This document shows positions 12,686 to 19,545 of a DNA stretch of 21,720 bases, piece by piece. Every line of letters begins with the position of its first letter. Position 1 is the stretch's first letter. This DNA comes from a virus, in IMG/VR virus record IMGVR_UViG_3300037070_007697, positions 1 to 21,720 of that record; one strand, written 5' to 3'. The translations under genes and the position numbers were made by a program. The notes beneath the pieces are model-generated. The model was not told the DNA's origin. It worked only from the letters and a program-made list of their open reading frames with translations, and made no database searches.

Positions 12686-13453
12686 ATGGATCCGAAGTTT
12701 ATCGTCTCGCTCCAAGGCCGCGAATATCCACTTTACGCGGGCATTCTGGCCGAAGCGCACGAGCGCGGACTAAAGGCAATCGAGGTGGAGATCGTCCAGA
12801 TTCCAACGCAGGAGAATGAGCATACCGCCATCATGCGGGCGACGGTGATCATGCAAGATGGCGCTAGCTTCAGCGATTACGGCGATGCCAGCCCTCGCAA
12901 CGTGAATAGCAAAATCGCCACCGCACTGTTACGAATGGCCTCGACCAGGGCCAAGGGGCGGGCGCTGCGGGACGCCGTCAATGTTGGACAGACCATGCTC
13001 GAGGAGTTGCCGGATCAGGAGGCTGCCGCCCCGCCTGGGAGCGCCAAGGAGCGCGCGAACGCCGCCCTGCTGGAAACCGCCGCCCGGAATCGGGAGCGCA
13101 TGGCGAGCCTTCCGCAAACCGGCCGCCCGGGTCATGAGAACGGGAAAGCGAAAGCCACTGCCGCCGTTCAGGCCGCCGAAACGGAGACCGTGGCCGATCA
13201 GGTATCTACCCCCGCCGGCCCCGGCTTCGAGGCGTGGTATGAGGACCCCAAAGGCAAGCGGCTTCAACGTATCGCCATGATCTCCGCCTGCCGGTTCGAT
13301 ATCGGCCAGGCGGAAGACCTCGGCCTGACCGTCGAGGCAGTCGAGCCCGAAACGCTTGCGAACCGGGATCTGCACGAGTTCGGACGGGCGCTGCGCGCTT
13401 CGCTCAAGGCACAGAAAACCGCCCGAGAAGGAGGAGCCCCAGGGCCAGGATGA
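12686..13453 (+). CDS. Putative single-strand annealing protein (Rad52/Sak-like)
   Basis: The N-terminal ~105 residues (FIVSLQGREYPLYAGILAEA, EVEIVQIPTQENEHTAIMRA, FSDYGDASPRNV, then RMASTRAKGRALRDAVNVG) have the pattern of a phage/bacterial family close to Rad52- or Sak-type annealing proteins, where a T-R-A-K-x-R-A-L-R helix ends the core. Such proteins pair complementary single strands in recombination and replication. A 70-residue low-complexity linker follows, then a small helical C-terminal domain (RLQRIAMISACRFDIGQAED). Assignment to the superfamily is by motif memory only. Its last 50 bases overlap the converging gene at 13404. Confidence 0.55.
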   Translation: MDPKFIVSLQGREYPLYAGILAEAHERGLKAIEVEIVQIPTQENEHTAIMRATVIMQDGASFSDYGDASPRNVNSKIATALLRMASTRAKGRALRDAVNVGQTMLEELPDQEAAAPPGSAKERANAALLETAARNRERMASLPQTGRPGHENGKAKATAAVQAAETETVADQVSTPAGPGFEAWYEDPKGKRLQRIAMISACRFDIGQAEDLGLTVEAVEPETLANRDLHEFGRALRASLKAQKTAREGGAPGPG

Positions 13454-13871
13454 GCAGCCCACACGCCACTGCCAGACCCACCACCCAGGCGCGCAGGCGG
13501 ATCTCACGCTCGCGCGCCGTCCGCTCTCTCTGCTCCGCCATCGTCCGACCCTCCGAGAGTTCCGGCAGCCGGCTCGCTTCCGCCTCCAGATAGCCGAGCC
13601 GGCTCGCCGCCGCCTCGTGCCGCGCCAGGAGCTCCCGGTAGAGCAAGAGCCACTCCGATGCCGGGTTCGGGACGGGCTCCGGCACGTCTTCCGGCTCGCG
13701 CTCCTCGGCCGGCAGCACCTCTCCCGGTAGCCGCACGCGCCACTGCCGGCCGGCCTTCGTCTCGACCTGCCACGCCTCGACCTGGCCGGCCCGGATCCGT
13801 TTCCGCAACGTCTTCTCGGACAGATCAAGGATCCGGCACGCCTCGCGAAAGTTGACTCCCTCCTCCGTCAC
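13404..13871 (-). CDS. Membrane-anchored helix-turn-helix protein
   Basis: The 155-residue product starts at GTG 13871 with GGAGGT 5 bases upstream. Residues 6-47 form a MerR/excisionase-type HTH (VNFREACRILDLSEKTLRKR, QVEAWQVETKAGRQWRV). A Pro/Glu linker (51-72) leads to a long heptad-like helix (73-125), and residues ~127-150 are one strong membrane span (AWVVGLAVACGLLILALGLL). The DNA-binding part would stay in the cytoplasm. This is the only leftward gene among the early rightward genes and it overlaps the end of the annealing-protein gene tail to tail. It could tether DNA or a promoter to the membrane; no homologue is recalled with certainty. Confidence 0.8.
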   Translation of the reverse strand: MTEEGVNFREACRILDLSEKTLRKRIRAGQVEAWQVETKAGRQWRVRLPGEVLPAEEREPEDVPEPVPNPASEWLLLYRELLARHEAAASRLGYLEAEASRLPELSEGRTMAEQRERTAREREIRLRAWVVGLAVACGLLILALGLLLLGRFSVP

Positions 13872-13932
13872 TGCGCACCTCCGGGGAGATTTTCGGCAGG
13901 AAAGCACCCCAGTCCCTCGCGAACTTAAGTGC

Positions 13933-14298
13933 ATGGACCCGACCGCGGAACAGAAGGCATGGCTCGAGGGGATGGAGCGGCTCGCCCAAGAGCAGCCGAT
14001 GCAGACGTGGAGCCTGCTCACGGCGCTGCTGGAACAGTATGCCCTGAAGGTCCACGGCGAGACCGGCATGCCACCGGACGAGGCCGCCCGGCTCGTCACC
14101 GCCGGCCGGCGGATCGCGCAGGCGGCGCTGGGCGAATGGAAGCGGAGCGAGGCCCCGGCCCTCTCCATGCTCTGGGCGCTCTCCCTCCTCGCCGCTGCCC
14201 TCGAATCCCTCCTCCAGACCCCGGACGCACAGAGCCAGGCGCCCCGCGCTCTCCGCGAAGACAAGCCGCGCGCCCCGCGCCGGCGCCGCCGGGCCTAA
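13933..14298 (+). CDS. Helical hypothetical protein with basic tail
   Basis: The 121-residue product from ATG 13933 is almost wholly helical (QKAWLEGMERLAQEQPMQTW, ARLVTAGRRIAQAALGEW, LWALSLLAAALESLLQT) and ends in a run of Arg after Pro-Arg repeats. It is divergent from the membrane-HTH gene, 61 bases away. The frame is open from 13852 but the earlier part overlaps the leftward gene's start. No clear ribosome site. The Arg-rich tail suggests nucleic-acid contact. Confidence 0.55.
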   Translation: MDPTAEQKAWLEGMERLAQEQPMQTWSLLTALLEQYALKVHGETGMPPDEAARLVTAGRRIAQAALGEWKRSEAPALSMLWALSLLAAALESLLQTPDAQSQAPRALREDKPRAPRRRRRA

Positions 14299-14330
14299 AG
14301 GGGGGCGCAACGCGCGCGAACTGGAAAACG

Positions 14331-14564
14331 TCAATCATCGGCCTTCAGCCACGGGTTTTCATTCTCTGCGCACAGCACCTCTTTGCGAAGAACGGTCAGG
14401 TCTGGGTACAGTCGTGCCCGACTGGCAAGATGACACGCCACCTTCCGCGCCTCGTCCCGCTCTGCCATCAGACGCTGCGCATGCTGAAATAGTGTCTCGT
14501 CGGCGGCGCGGTCAGCAGCAAGCGCCATAAAATCCACCCTGGACATCGCGTCCGTGTCACTCAT
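14331..14564 (-). CDS. Small helical hypothetical protein
   Basis: ATG 14564 has GGAGGGGAGACG directly upstream, the same GGGAGACGATG start context as in the rightward cassettes, and is preferred over the earlier in-frame ATG at 14663. The 77 residues (SRVDFMALAADRAADETLFQ, LMAERDEARKVACHLASRAR) are helical and charged. Function unknown. It converges on the 13933 gene with 32 bases between. Confidence 0.6.
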   Translation of the reverse strand: MSDTDAMSRVDFMALAADRAADETLFQHAQRLMAERDEARKVACHLASRARLYPDLTVLRKEVLCAENENPWLKADD

Positions 14565-14799
14565 CGTCTCCCCTCCGCTTATACGTTGCGCGTTGTGCTT
14601 TCCCCCTCCCTCCACTACCCTCCCCGCATTGTGCCTTCCCCTTCCCTTCGGGATATACTTCAACCGAGAGAGCCTCTGCCGAACCGTATGGTGGGCTACC
14701 AGTCCATCGGCGGAACAGCAGCCTGTCTCGTCTCGGTAGTTTGTAGCGACTGGCTACTCGCTCGGTTAGCAGGATCGCTGCGTAGATGGGAGAAGACAA
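14565..14799. other. Divergent intergenic region with two pyrimidine-rich direct repeats
   Basis: GTTGTGCTTTCCCCCTCCC (14592-14610) and ATTGTGCCTTCCCCTTCCC (14628-14646) repeat about 36 bases apart. A weak rightward promoter candidate is TTGTGC (14629) with a 19-base spacer and TATACT (14654-14659), which would serve the envelope gene group at 14800. No gene is seen on the plus strand here. Confidence 0.4.
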
Positions 14800-15204
14800 G
14801 TGCAACGCATGAAAGCCTCGATCGAGCGGCTGCGCCGGAGACTCCACCGGGAGATGGTTGCCCTGTGCCTGCTCTGTGGGATCGTCGGGTTTGCGACCGG
14901 CGCTCTGGCCGCGAACACGCTGCCCCACCGGCAGGAGGGCCGGCTCGTCGTCGGCCTGAAGAAACCGCTCACCCCGCTCATGATGCGGGATCTGAACCGG
15001 CTCTTCCCGGGCCGGGTGGTGAGCATGCCGACGAACGGAACCTACGTCCTGCTCCTGCTCTCCAAGGGCCAGACGCCGCTCCAGGTGCAGAAGAAGTCCC
15101 CCCTCATCCTCTTCGTCGAGCCCGAGATCACCATGGGTATTCCGGGGCCGGAGGGAAGCAGGATGCTCCTCATCGCATCCCCTGGTCCAGAAGAAGAGCG
15201 CTGA
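14800..15204 (+). CDS. Secreted stand-alone protease-propeptide (I9-like) paralogue
   Basis: GTG 14800 has GGGAG about 8 bases upstream. A signal peptide or membrane anchor (MVALCLLCGIVGFATGALAA, residues 19-38) is followed by a 65-residue domain, 47-111, that parallels the propeptide of the next gene's subtilisin: EGRLVVGLKKP and ILFVEPEITM here against TGRLIVKFAEP and IEYVEPELVM there. Inhibitor_I9 propeptides fold and inhibit subtilases. A free copy, with no protease domain, next to its protease could be a separate inhibitor, chaperone or immunity factor. The gene lies 28 bases before the protease. Confidence 0.65.
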   Translation: MQRMKASIERLRRRLHREMVALCLLCGIVGFATGALAANTLPHRQEGRLVVGLKKPLTPLMMRDLNRLFPGRVVSMPTNGTYVLLLLSKGQTPLQVQKKSPLILFVEPEITMGIPGPEGSRMLLIASPGPEEER

Positions 15205-15232
15205 ACTGCGGGTCGCGCGGAAAGGCCAATCC

Positions 15233-17032
15233 ATGAGATACCGATTCTGGCCGTCGCTCCTGGGTCTGCTGTTCGCGATCCCGGTTGGGGCCGTGCCCCA
15301 GGCCCCGCTGTCCACCGGCCGGCTCATCGTGAAGTTTGCGGAGCCCCCGCCGCCCCAAAAGCTCCTCTCGCTCGCCATGCACCTCGGCGCGACCTACCTC
15401 AAGGGCGGCACCCAAACTCCCTACGTGCTCGTGAAAGCGACAGGGCGAGAGAGTCTCCACCGGGCGGTAGCGAAAGGGCGCATCGAATACGTTGAGCCGG
15501 AACTGGTCATGTCGAGCCCGGATGTGGGCATCCCAGGCCTGAAATCGCTGGCGCCGCCCCCCCGCCGACTGATCCTGCGCGCCCACGGGATCGGCGCTCC
15601 GGCCTCAGGCTACATGCCGGGGCACGCCTTCGCCTTAGAGGTCCAACCGTCAATCCCCACCGACCCGCTCTTTGGGAGGCAGTGGGGCTTTCAGGACAGC
15701 GGCTACGGATTACGGCTGCCGAGCGCCCGGCGCTATACACTCGGTCAGGGCGTTATCGTCGCCATCGTCGATACGGGCGTCAAGCAAAGCCTCTCCGATC
15801 TGGCGCGCACGGAGTTTTTGCCCGGTTACAATGCGATCACTTCCGGCACCGGGGCGCTCGACGATAACGGACACGGCACGCATATCGCCGGCACCATCGC
15901 GCAGTCCACCAACAACGGGCTGGGATGCGCGGGCATCGCCCCGGCCGCCCGCATCCTGCCGATCAAGGTCCTGAACGCGCAAGGGCTGGGCAGCAACTAC
16001 ACGATCGGGGTGGGAATCCGCTACGCCGTAGACCACGGCGCCCAGGTCATCAACTTGAGTATCGGGGGCGCCGCCTCCCAGACGCTCAAGGATGCCATAA
16101 ACTACGCGCTGAACAAAGGAGTGACGGTGGTCTGCGCCGCCGGAAACGGCGGCACGGGCGCCCTCTCCTATCCGGCCCGCTATGCCGGCGTGATTGCGGT
16201 GGGAGCGAGCGATCAGAGCGGCGCCAAAGCGTCATTCTCGCAGTATGGCCCCGGTCTCTCGCTGCTCGCGCCCGGGAAAGACATCCTCCAGCAGACCTTC
16301 TCCAGGCAAACCGGGCAATCCGGCTACTACTACTACTCGGGCACGAGCATGGCGACCCCCTGCGTGGTGGGCACGGTGGCGCTCTTGAAATCGCTCTCCG
16401 CGTCGCTCTCACCCGTGGAGATCAAGAGCATCCTCACGGGAACGGCACGCGACGTGGGCGCCTCGGGATGGGACCAGATGACGGGAGCGGGTCTTCTCGA
16501 CGCCGCCACCGCTTGCCTCCGGGTCTACCGTCCCGGTCCTGCGCCGATCCCTCCCGGCCCGACCCCGGCCCCTCCCGGTCCCGAGCCGATCCCCTTCCCG
16601 CCCGGTCCGCCCCAACCGGAGCCCGGCGCTCCCCCGCCACCGGACGCCGCTCCCGTGAATCCCGATGCGGTGCAGTCGAACCTGCTTTCACTCTTCAACG
16701 AAGAGCGAACCCGGGCGGGTCTTCAGCCGGTCGCGCTACACGCCGCGCTGACGGATGCGGCCCTACGGCACGCCACCGAGATGGAGGCACGGAACGTCCT
16801 CTCCCACACCGGGGCCAACGGCAGCAATCCCGGCCAACGGTTGACGCGCGCCGGCTACGCCTGGCGCACCTGGGGCGAGATCATCGCCATGGGTCAGCCG
16901 ACGCCGCTCGCGGTGCTCTCTGCCTGGATGAACTCACCCGGCCACCGGGCCATCATCGTGGGCGCGGAGTTTCGAGAGGTGGGGATCGCGAAGGCGGGGG
17001 CTTACTGGTGCGCGACCTGGGGAGCACGGTGA
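15233..17032 (+). CDS. Secreted subtilisin-like (S8) protease fused to a CAP/SCP domain
   Basis: The signal peptide is residues ~1-20 (WPSLLGLLFAIPVGA). A propeptide (28-93) and linker precede the S8 catalytic domain: Asp180 in AIVDTGV, His214 in NGHGTHIAGT, oxyanion Asn305 in AAGNGG and Ser372 in SGTSMATP, so the triad is complete. A Pro/Gly/Glu-rich linker (~430-475) leads to a C-terminal CAP domain (LFNEERTRAG, LRHATEMEARNVLSHTG, WGEIIAMGQPT, WMNSPGHRAIIVG, EVGIAKAGAYW). CAP domains occur in secreted proteins, sometimes with surface or peptidoglycan roles. It likely acts outside the cytoplasm. The stop overlaps the next gene's GTG. A phage-encoded S8-CAP fusion is unusual. Confidence 0.92.
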   Translation: MRYRFWPSLLGLLFAIPVGAVPQAPLSTGRLIVKFAEPPPPQKLLSLAMHLGATYLKGGTQTPYVLVKATGRESLHRAVAKGRIEYVEPELVMSSPDVGIPGLKSLAPPPRRLILRAHGIGAPASGYMPGHAFALEVQPSIPTDPLFGRQWGFQDSGYGLRLPSARRYTLGQGVIVAIVDTGVKQSLSDLARTEFLPGYNAITSGTGALDDNGHGTHIAGTIAQSTNNGLGCAGIAPAARILPIKVLNAQGLGSNYTIGVGIRYAVDHGAQVINLSIGGAASQTLKDAINYALNKGVTVVCAAGNGGTGALSYPARYAGVIAVGASDQSGAKASFSQYGPGLSLLAPGKDILQQTFSRQTGQSGYYYYSGTSMATPCVVGTVALLKSLSASLSPVEIKSILTGTARDVGASGWDQMTGAGLLDAATACLRVYRPGPAPIPPGPTPAPPGPEPIPFPPGPPQPEPGAPPPPDAAPVNPDAVQSNLLSLFNEERTRAGLQPVALHAALTDAALRHATEMEARNVLSHTGANGSNPGQRLTRAGYAWRTWGEIIAMGQPTPLAVLSAWMNSPGHRAIIVGAEFREVGIAKAGAYWCATWGAR

Positions 17033-17733
17033 GACGCTTTCTCTGGCTCTGGCTCGTCGGCCTGCTGCTGCTGTTGGGCTGGCTCTGGATCGTCCTGAAG
17101 GCGACGGTCTTCCGCGCTGGCGCGGCCGTTCCAAAGCCGAAGGAAGTCTGGATGACGGTGCCAGGCTATCCGGTGGGTGAGTTCAAAGAGCCGCCCGTCG
17201 CGATCCTCACCCAGGTTAACGGGAAGACCACGATTCGCCTCAAGCGGTTGGACGATCCGACGCAGACGCTCGAGGCTCCGGTCGAAGCACTCAAGCTGGT
17301 GGATATCTTCTCCCGGCAGACGAAGCTCGGCATCTGCACAGGAAAGACGGCGCTTCGCATCGGGAAGACGCGGCCCCGGAATCGCCGCTATTATTTCAAC
17401 GCGAGAATAGCGTGTGCAGCCTATACCGCCGCGATCCTGAGGCATTGTGGCCGGCCTGGTGGCTCCTTTTCCGCGAGCGCCCAATACGCACAACTCCGCC
17501 GCCGAGGGGCAAAGGTCGTCTCTACCAAGATGAGCACCCGATACAACCCGTATCAAGCCTACCTGAAAAGCGGCGACTTCATTTTCTATCACAAGGCCGG
17601 CGGGCGTATCGGCCATGTGGAAATCTACGTGGGTAGCGGGAAAGTCTCCGGCACCTCCAGCTCGGCAGGGTATGTCGCCATCCGGCGAATTGGTAACAGG
17701 GGCTTCGCGAGGTGCAGTGTATTGCGGCTTTAA
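17029..17733 (+). CDS. Membrane-anchored NlpC/P60-like (CHAP-like) cysteine hydrolase
   Basis: GTG 17029 overlaps the protease TGA (GTGA), with GGGGAG upstream. Residues 4-24 are a membrane anchor. After an SH3-like beta region (~45-95) the C-terminal domain has ARIACAAYTAAILRHCG with candidate nucleophile Cys129, then SGDFIFYHKAG and GRIGHVEIYVGSG with His196, the order and spacing of NlpC/P60 or CHAP peptidoglycan hydrolases. It probably cuts cell-wall peptides at the membrane outer face. The C-terminus NRGFARCSVLRL reappears, diverged, behind the next gene, which points to an insertion event here. Confidence 0.75.
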   Translation: MRRFLWLWLVGLLLLLGWLWIVLKATVFRAGAAVPKPKEVWMTVPGYPVGEFKEPPVAILTQVNGKTTIRLKRLDDPTQTLEAPVEALKLVDIFSRQTKLGICTGKTALRIGKTRPRNRRYYFNARIACAAYTAAILRHCGRPGGSFSASAQYAQLRRRGAKVVSTKMSTRYNPYQAYLKSGDFIFYHKAGGRIGHVEIYVGSGKVSGTSSSAGYVAIRRIGNRGFARCSVLRL

Positions 17734-17742
17734 ACAAAGGAT

Positions 17743-17781
17743 AGTCTCCACACAGAGTAGAACTATATGCGTGAGGAGACT
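17743..17781 (+). promoter_or_regulatory. Hairpin covering the endonuclease ribosome site
   Basis: AGTCTCCACAC (17743-17753) is complementary at 10 of 11 positions to GTGAGGAGACT (17771-17781), with a 17-nt loop. The 3' arm contains the GAGGAG used by ATG 17788, so the fold would block its translation on long transcripts. Confidence 0.65.
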
Positions 17782-17787
17782 GCGAAA

Positions 17788-18468
17788 ATGGCAAACATTC
17801 CCCTAGGCGGATGGCGTGGTGAGGGACGGTTCATTCAGGTGTCGGACCACAGACTCGGAGCATTGCCAACCCTGGAGTGGCGGATCAAGAAGTTTCAGCA
17901 CGGATATGAACAGGTCATCCGAGCCGGATCCGAGGGATGGCGCTTTCCCCTGGCCCGCATCATCATGGCGCAGATCGTTAACCGGTCCTTGTTAAAAACG
18001 GAGCATGTTCATCACCGAGACGAAGATCCGCTCAACAACACGGACGAGAACCTGCTCCTGATGACGAAGGGGCAGCATATCGCGGAACATAACCGGCGCA
18101 ATCGATCCTACGAACGAGCCGAGCAATCCGCGACAGAGAAACGTCGCTCCGATCCCGGCTGCGGCGCCTACCACAATCACAAAAATCGCTGGTCGGCCTA
18201 CTTTCTGGGCAAATATCTCGGAATGTTTCCCACCCAGGAAGAGGCGGCAGCATGCTATCGAAAGGCGCTTGAGGAGGGGATCGACGCCGCCCGGGTCGTC
18301 AGGCGCGATCCGAACAACGAGAACAGGGGGCTGTATTTACAGCCCAGCGGGCGATGGCAAGCCCGGTTTCGTGCCCGAAGTCTCGGCACTTATGACACCA
18401 AGGATGAAGCCATCGCGGCCTATCGAAAGGCCGTCGCCGATCATGAGGCCAATCGAGAGCCAGGATAG
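17788..18468 (+). CDS. HNH endonuclease with two AP2-like domains (homing type)
   Basis: The 226-residue product has an N-terminal HNH nuclease (RFPLARIIMAQI, HVHHRDEDPLNNTDENLLL, KGQHIAEHNR; key residues His73-76, Asn84/Asn88, His97, His101) and two AP2-like DNA-binding repeats at ~125-164 (RWSAYFLGKYLGMFPTQEEA) and ~181-218 (GRWQARFRARSLGTYDTKDE). This is the build of free-standing phage homing endonucleases. ATG 17788 follows GAGGAG; ATG 17767 in frame has none. It lies between the NlpC-like gene and a second copy of that gene's last 12 codons, as expected for an invading element. Confidence 0.92.
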   Translation: MANIPLGGWRGEGRFIQVSDHRLGALPTLEWRIKKFQHGYEQVIRAGSEGWRFPLARIIMAQIVNRSLLKTEHVHHRDEDPLNNTDENLLLMTKGQHIAEHNRRNRSYERAEQSATEKRRSDPGCGAYHNHKNRWSAYFLGKYLGMFPTQEEAAACYRKALEEGIDAARVVRRDPNNENRGLYLQPSGRWQARFRARSLGTYDTKDEAIAAYRKAVADHEANREPG

Positions 18469-18502
18469 GGGCTTCTCAAGGATGAGTGTGCTCCGGTTGT
18501 GA
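18467..18502 (+). pseudogene. Detached copy of the NlpC-like gene's 3' end
   Basis: Right after the endonuclease, AGGGGCTTC and onward encode DRGFSRMSVLRL and TGA, matching NRGFARCSVLRL of the gene ending at 17733 in 9 of 12 residues. No gene leads into it. It is probably the original end of the NlpC-like gene, or the end of a lost second copy, cut off by the endonuclease insertion. Confidence 0.7.
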
Positions 18503-18536
18503 TGACCCGGAACCTCCCGGGAAGGCGGAGGAACCC

Positions 18537-18638
18537 ATGCGGCTGCCGGGCAACTTAACACCGGAAATCTGGTTCTTGCTCGTCCTGTGCCTCCTGCTGC
18601 TGCTGGTCTATTTACAGTTCATTCCGACGCTGTCGTGA
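18537..18638 (+). CDS. 33-residue single-span membrane protein
   Basis: ATG 18537 is preceded by GGCGGAGGAACCC, an excellent ribosome site. The product is one hydrophobic helix (IWFLLVLCLLLLLVYLQF) with short polar ends. The TGA overlaps the GTG of the next membrane gene, so the two are probably coupled. Near an amidase and cell-wall enzymes, a holin-associated or spanin-like role is a guess from context. Confidence 0.7.
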   Translation: MRLPGNLTPEIWFLLVLCLLLLLVYLQFIPTLS

Positions 18639-19042
18639 ACGAGTTATTCGATAGCATTATCAGCGGACTATTAGCCGGTTGGCTACTCCTGTTACTTTTG
18701 GCAGTTGCGGCGGCTCTGGCCGGGGCGGTCTGGATGATCGCCCGGCGGGGCCGCGAGGAGAACGAGATGTCGAATGCAGATTTTCGGGGCGGCGTGAAGA
18801 GCGGCGTGCTGGACGCCGAGGTGAAGGCCGGGGCCGGAACGGAGGGAGTTTCCGGCTCGCTGGACGTGGCGCTCAAGCCTGAGGTGCGGGATCTGGTCTC
18901 GGCGGCGTCGGGGATGCTGCTTGCGGGGCTCGCGGGACCGTGGGGACCGGCGGTGCTGGTGGCGGCCGGCGCGGGGCTCTGGCTCTACCGGAAGCAGAAG
19001 GCAAAATCCACGCCGCCGGGACCGGGCACGCCCGGACGCTGA
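18635..19042 (+). CDS. Two-span membrane protein, possible holin-like, with internal start
   Basis: GTG 18635 overlaps the upstream stop. The 135 residues have one membrane helix at 12-36 (LLAGWLLLLLLAVAAALAGA), a middle part with polar beta-like repeats (VKSGVLDAEVKAGAGTEGVS) and a second hydrophobic region at 90-117, then a basic Pro/Gly tail. An internal ATG at 18767 has GAGGAG before it and would give a shorter form lacking the first helix. Dual-start membrane proteins are known among holins, but no holin family is recognised here. Confidence 0.65.
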   Translation: MNELFDSIISGLLAGWLLLLLLAVAAALAGAVWMIARRGREENEMSNADFRGGVKSGVLDAEVKAGAGTEGVSGSLDVALKPEVRDLVSAASGMLLAGLAGPWGPAVLVAAGAGLWLYRKQKAKSTPPGPGTPGR

Positions 19043-19545
19043 TGGGGGCACGGCGCCTGACGGAACGGCGCCGGGGCCGGCGCGCCAAGGAGCGTGGCGG
19101 CGACGAACGGCGCTGCACCTGGCACGTCGAGCCGGTAACGACGGATCTGTTCGCACCGCGTCCACCTGAGGGCACGGTGCGCATCGCCCGGAGGGGGGAT
19201 CAAGTCCTCTGGGCCAGTGACGTCCCCGGCTTCTGGGAGTTCCGGGCCTTCCTGACGCCGGCGCTCTCGCGGCCGGGGGAAGGTCCGGTCTGGGCGATCA
19301 GAGGAGACGAGGAGATGCCACGGATCGCGAAGGCAAACGCGCTCTTGCAAGCGGAACGGCTCGAGGACGACATCGAGGCGCCGGGCCCCGGCGGCATTCC
19401 CATGACGATCGGGGCCAGCGGCGACTGGGCGACCTACGCCGAGACGCCGGACGGTGAGCTAATCTTCAAGGGGTTTCTGACGGATCTTGAGTATAGAGAA
19501 AAATGGGTGCGCGTCGAGGGCGGCCGGCTCATGGAGCGGCGCTAG
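19042..19545 (+). CDS. Hypothetical protein, possibly translated in two forms
   Basis: ATG 19042 overlaps the preceding TGA by one base. The 167-residue product has a basic Arg-rich start (ARRLTERRRGRRAKERGG), then a beta-like middle (VRIARRGDQVLWASDVPGFW). An in-frame ATG at 19315 is preceded by AGGAGACGAGGAG, so a 76-residue C-terminal form (ANALLQAERLEDD, DWATYAETPDGELIFKGF) may also be made or be the main product. The end shares a CTAG with the stop of the converging amidase gene. Family unknown. Confidence 0.6.
   Translation: MGARRLTERRRGRRAKERGGDERRCTWHVEPVTTDLFAPRPPEGTVRIARRGDQVLWASDVPGFWEFRAFLTPALSRPGEGPVWAIRGDEEMPRIAKANALLQAERLEDDIEAPGPGGIPMTIGASGDWATYAETPDGELIFKGFLTDLEYREKWVRVEGGRLMERR

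Noticed and set aside
15925-17028. Long extension of the NlpC-like frame upstream through the protease gene.
   Set aside because: Its sequence is Arg/Gly/Pro-rich alternate-frame noise inside the protease; the real start is the GTG at 17029 with GTGA overlap.
18501-18540. Short CCCGG/CCGGG stem before ATG 18537.
   Set aside because: Only five base pairs and no T-run; too weak to call.
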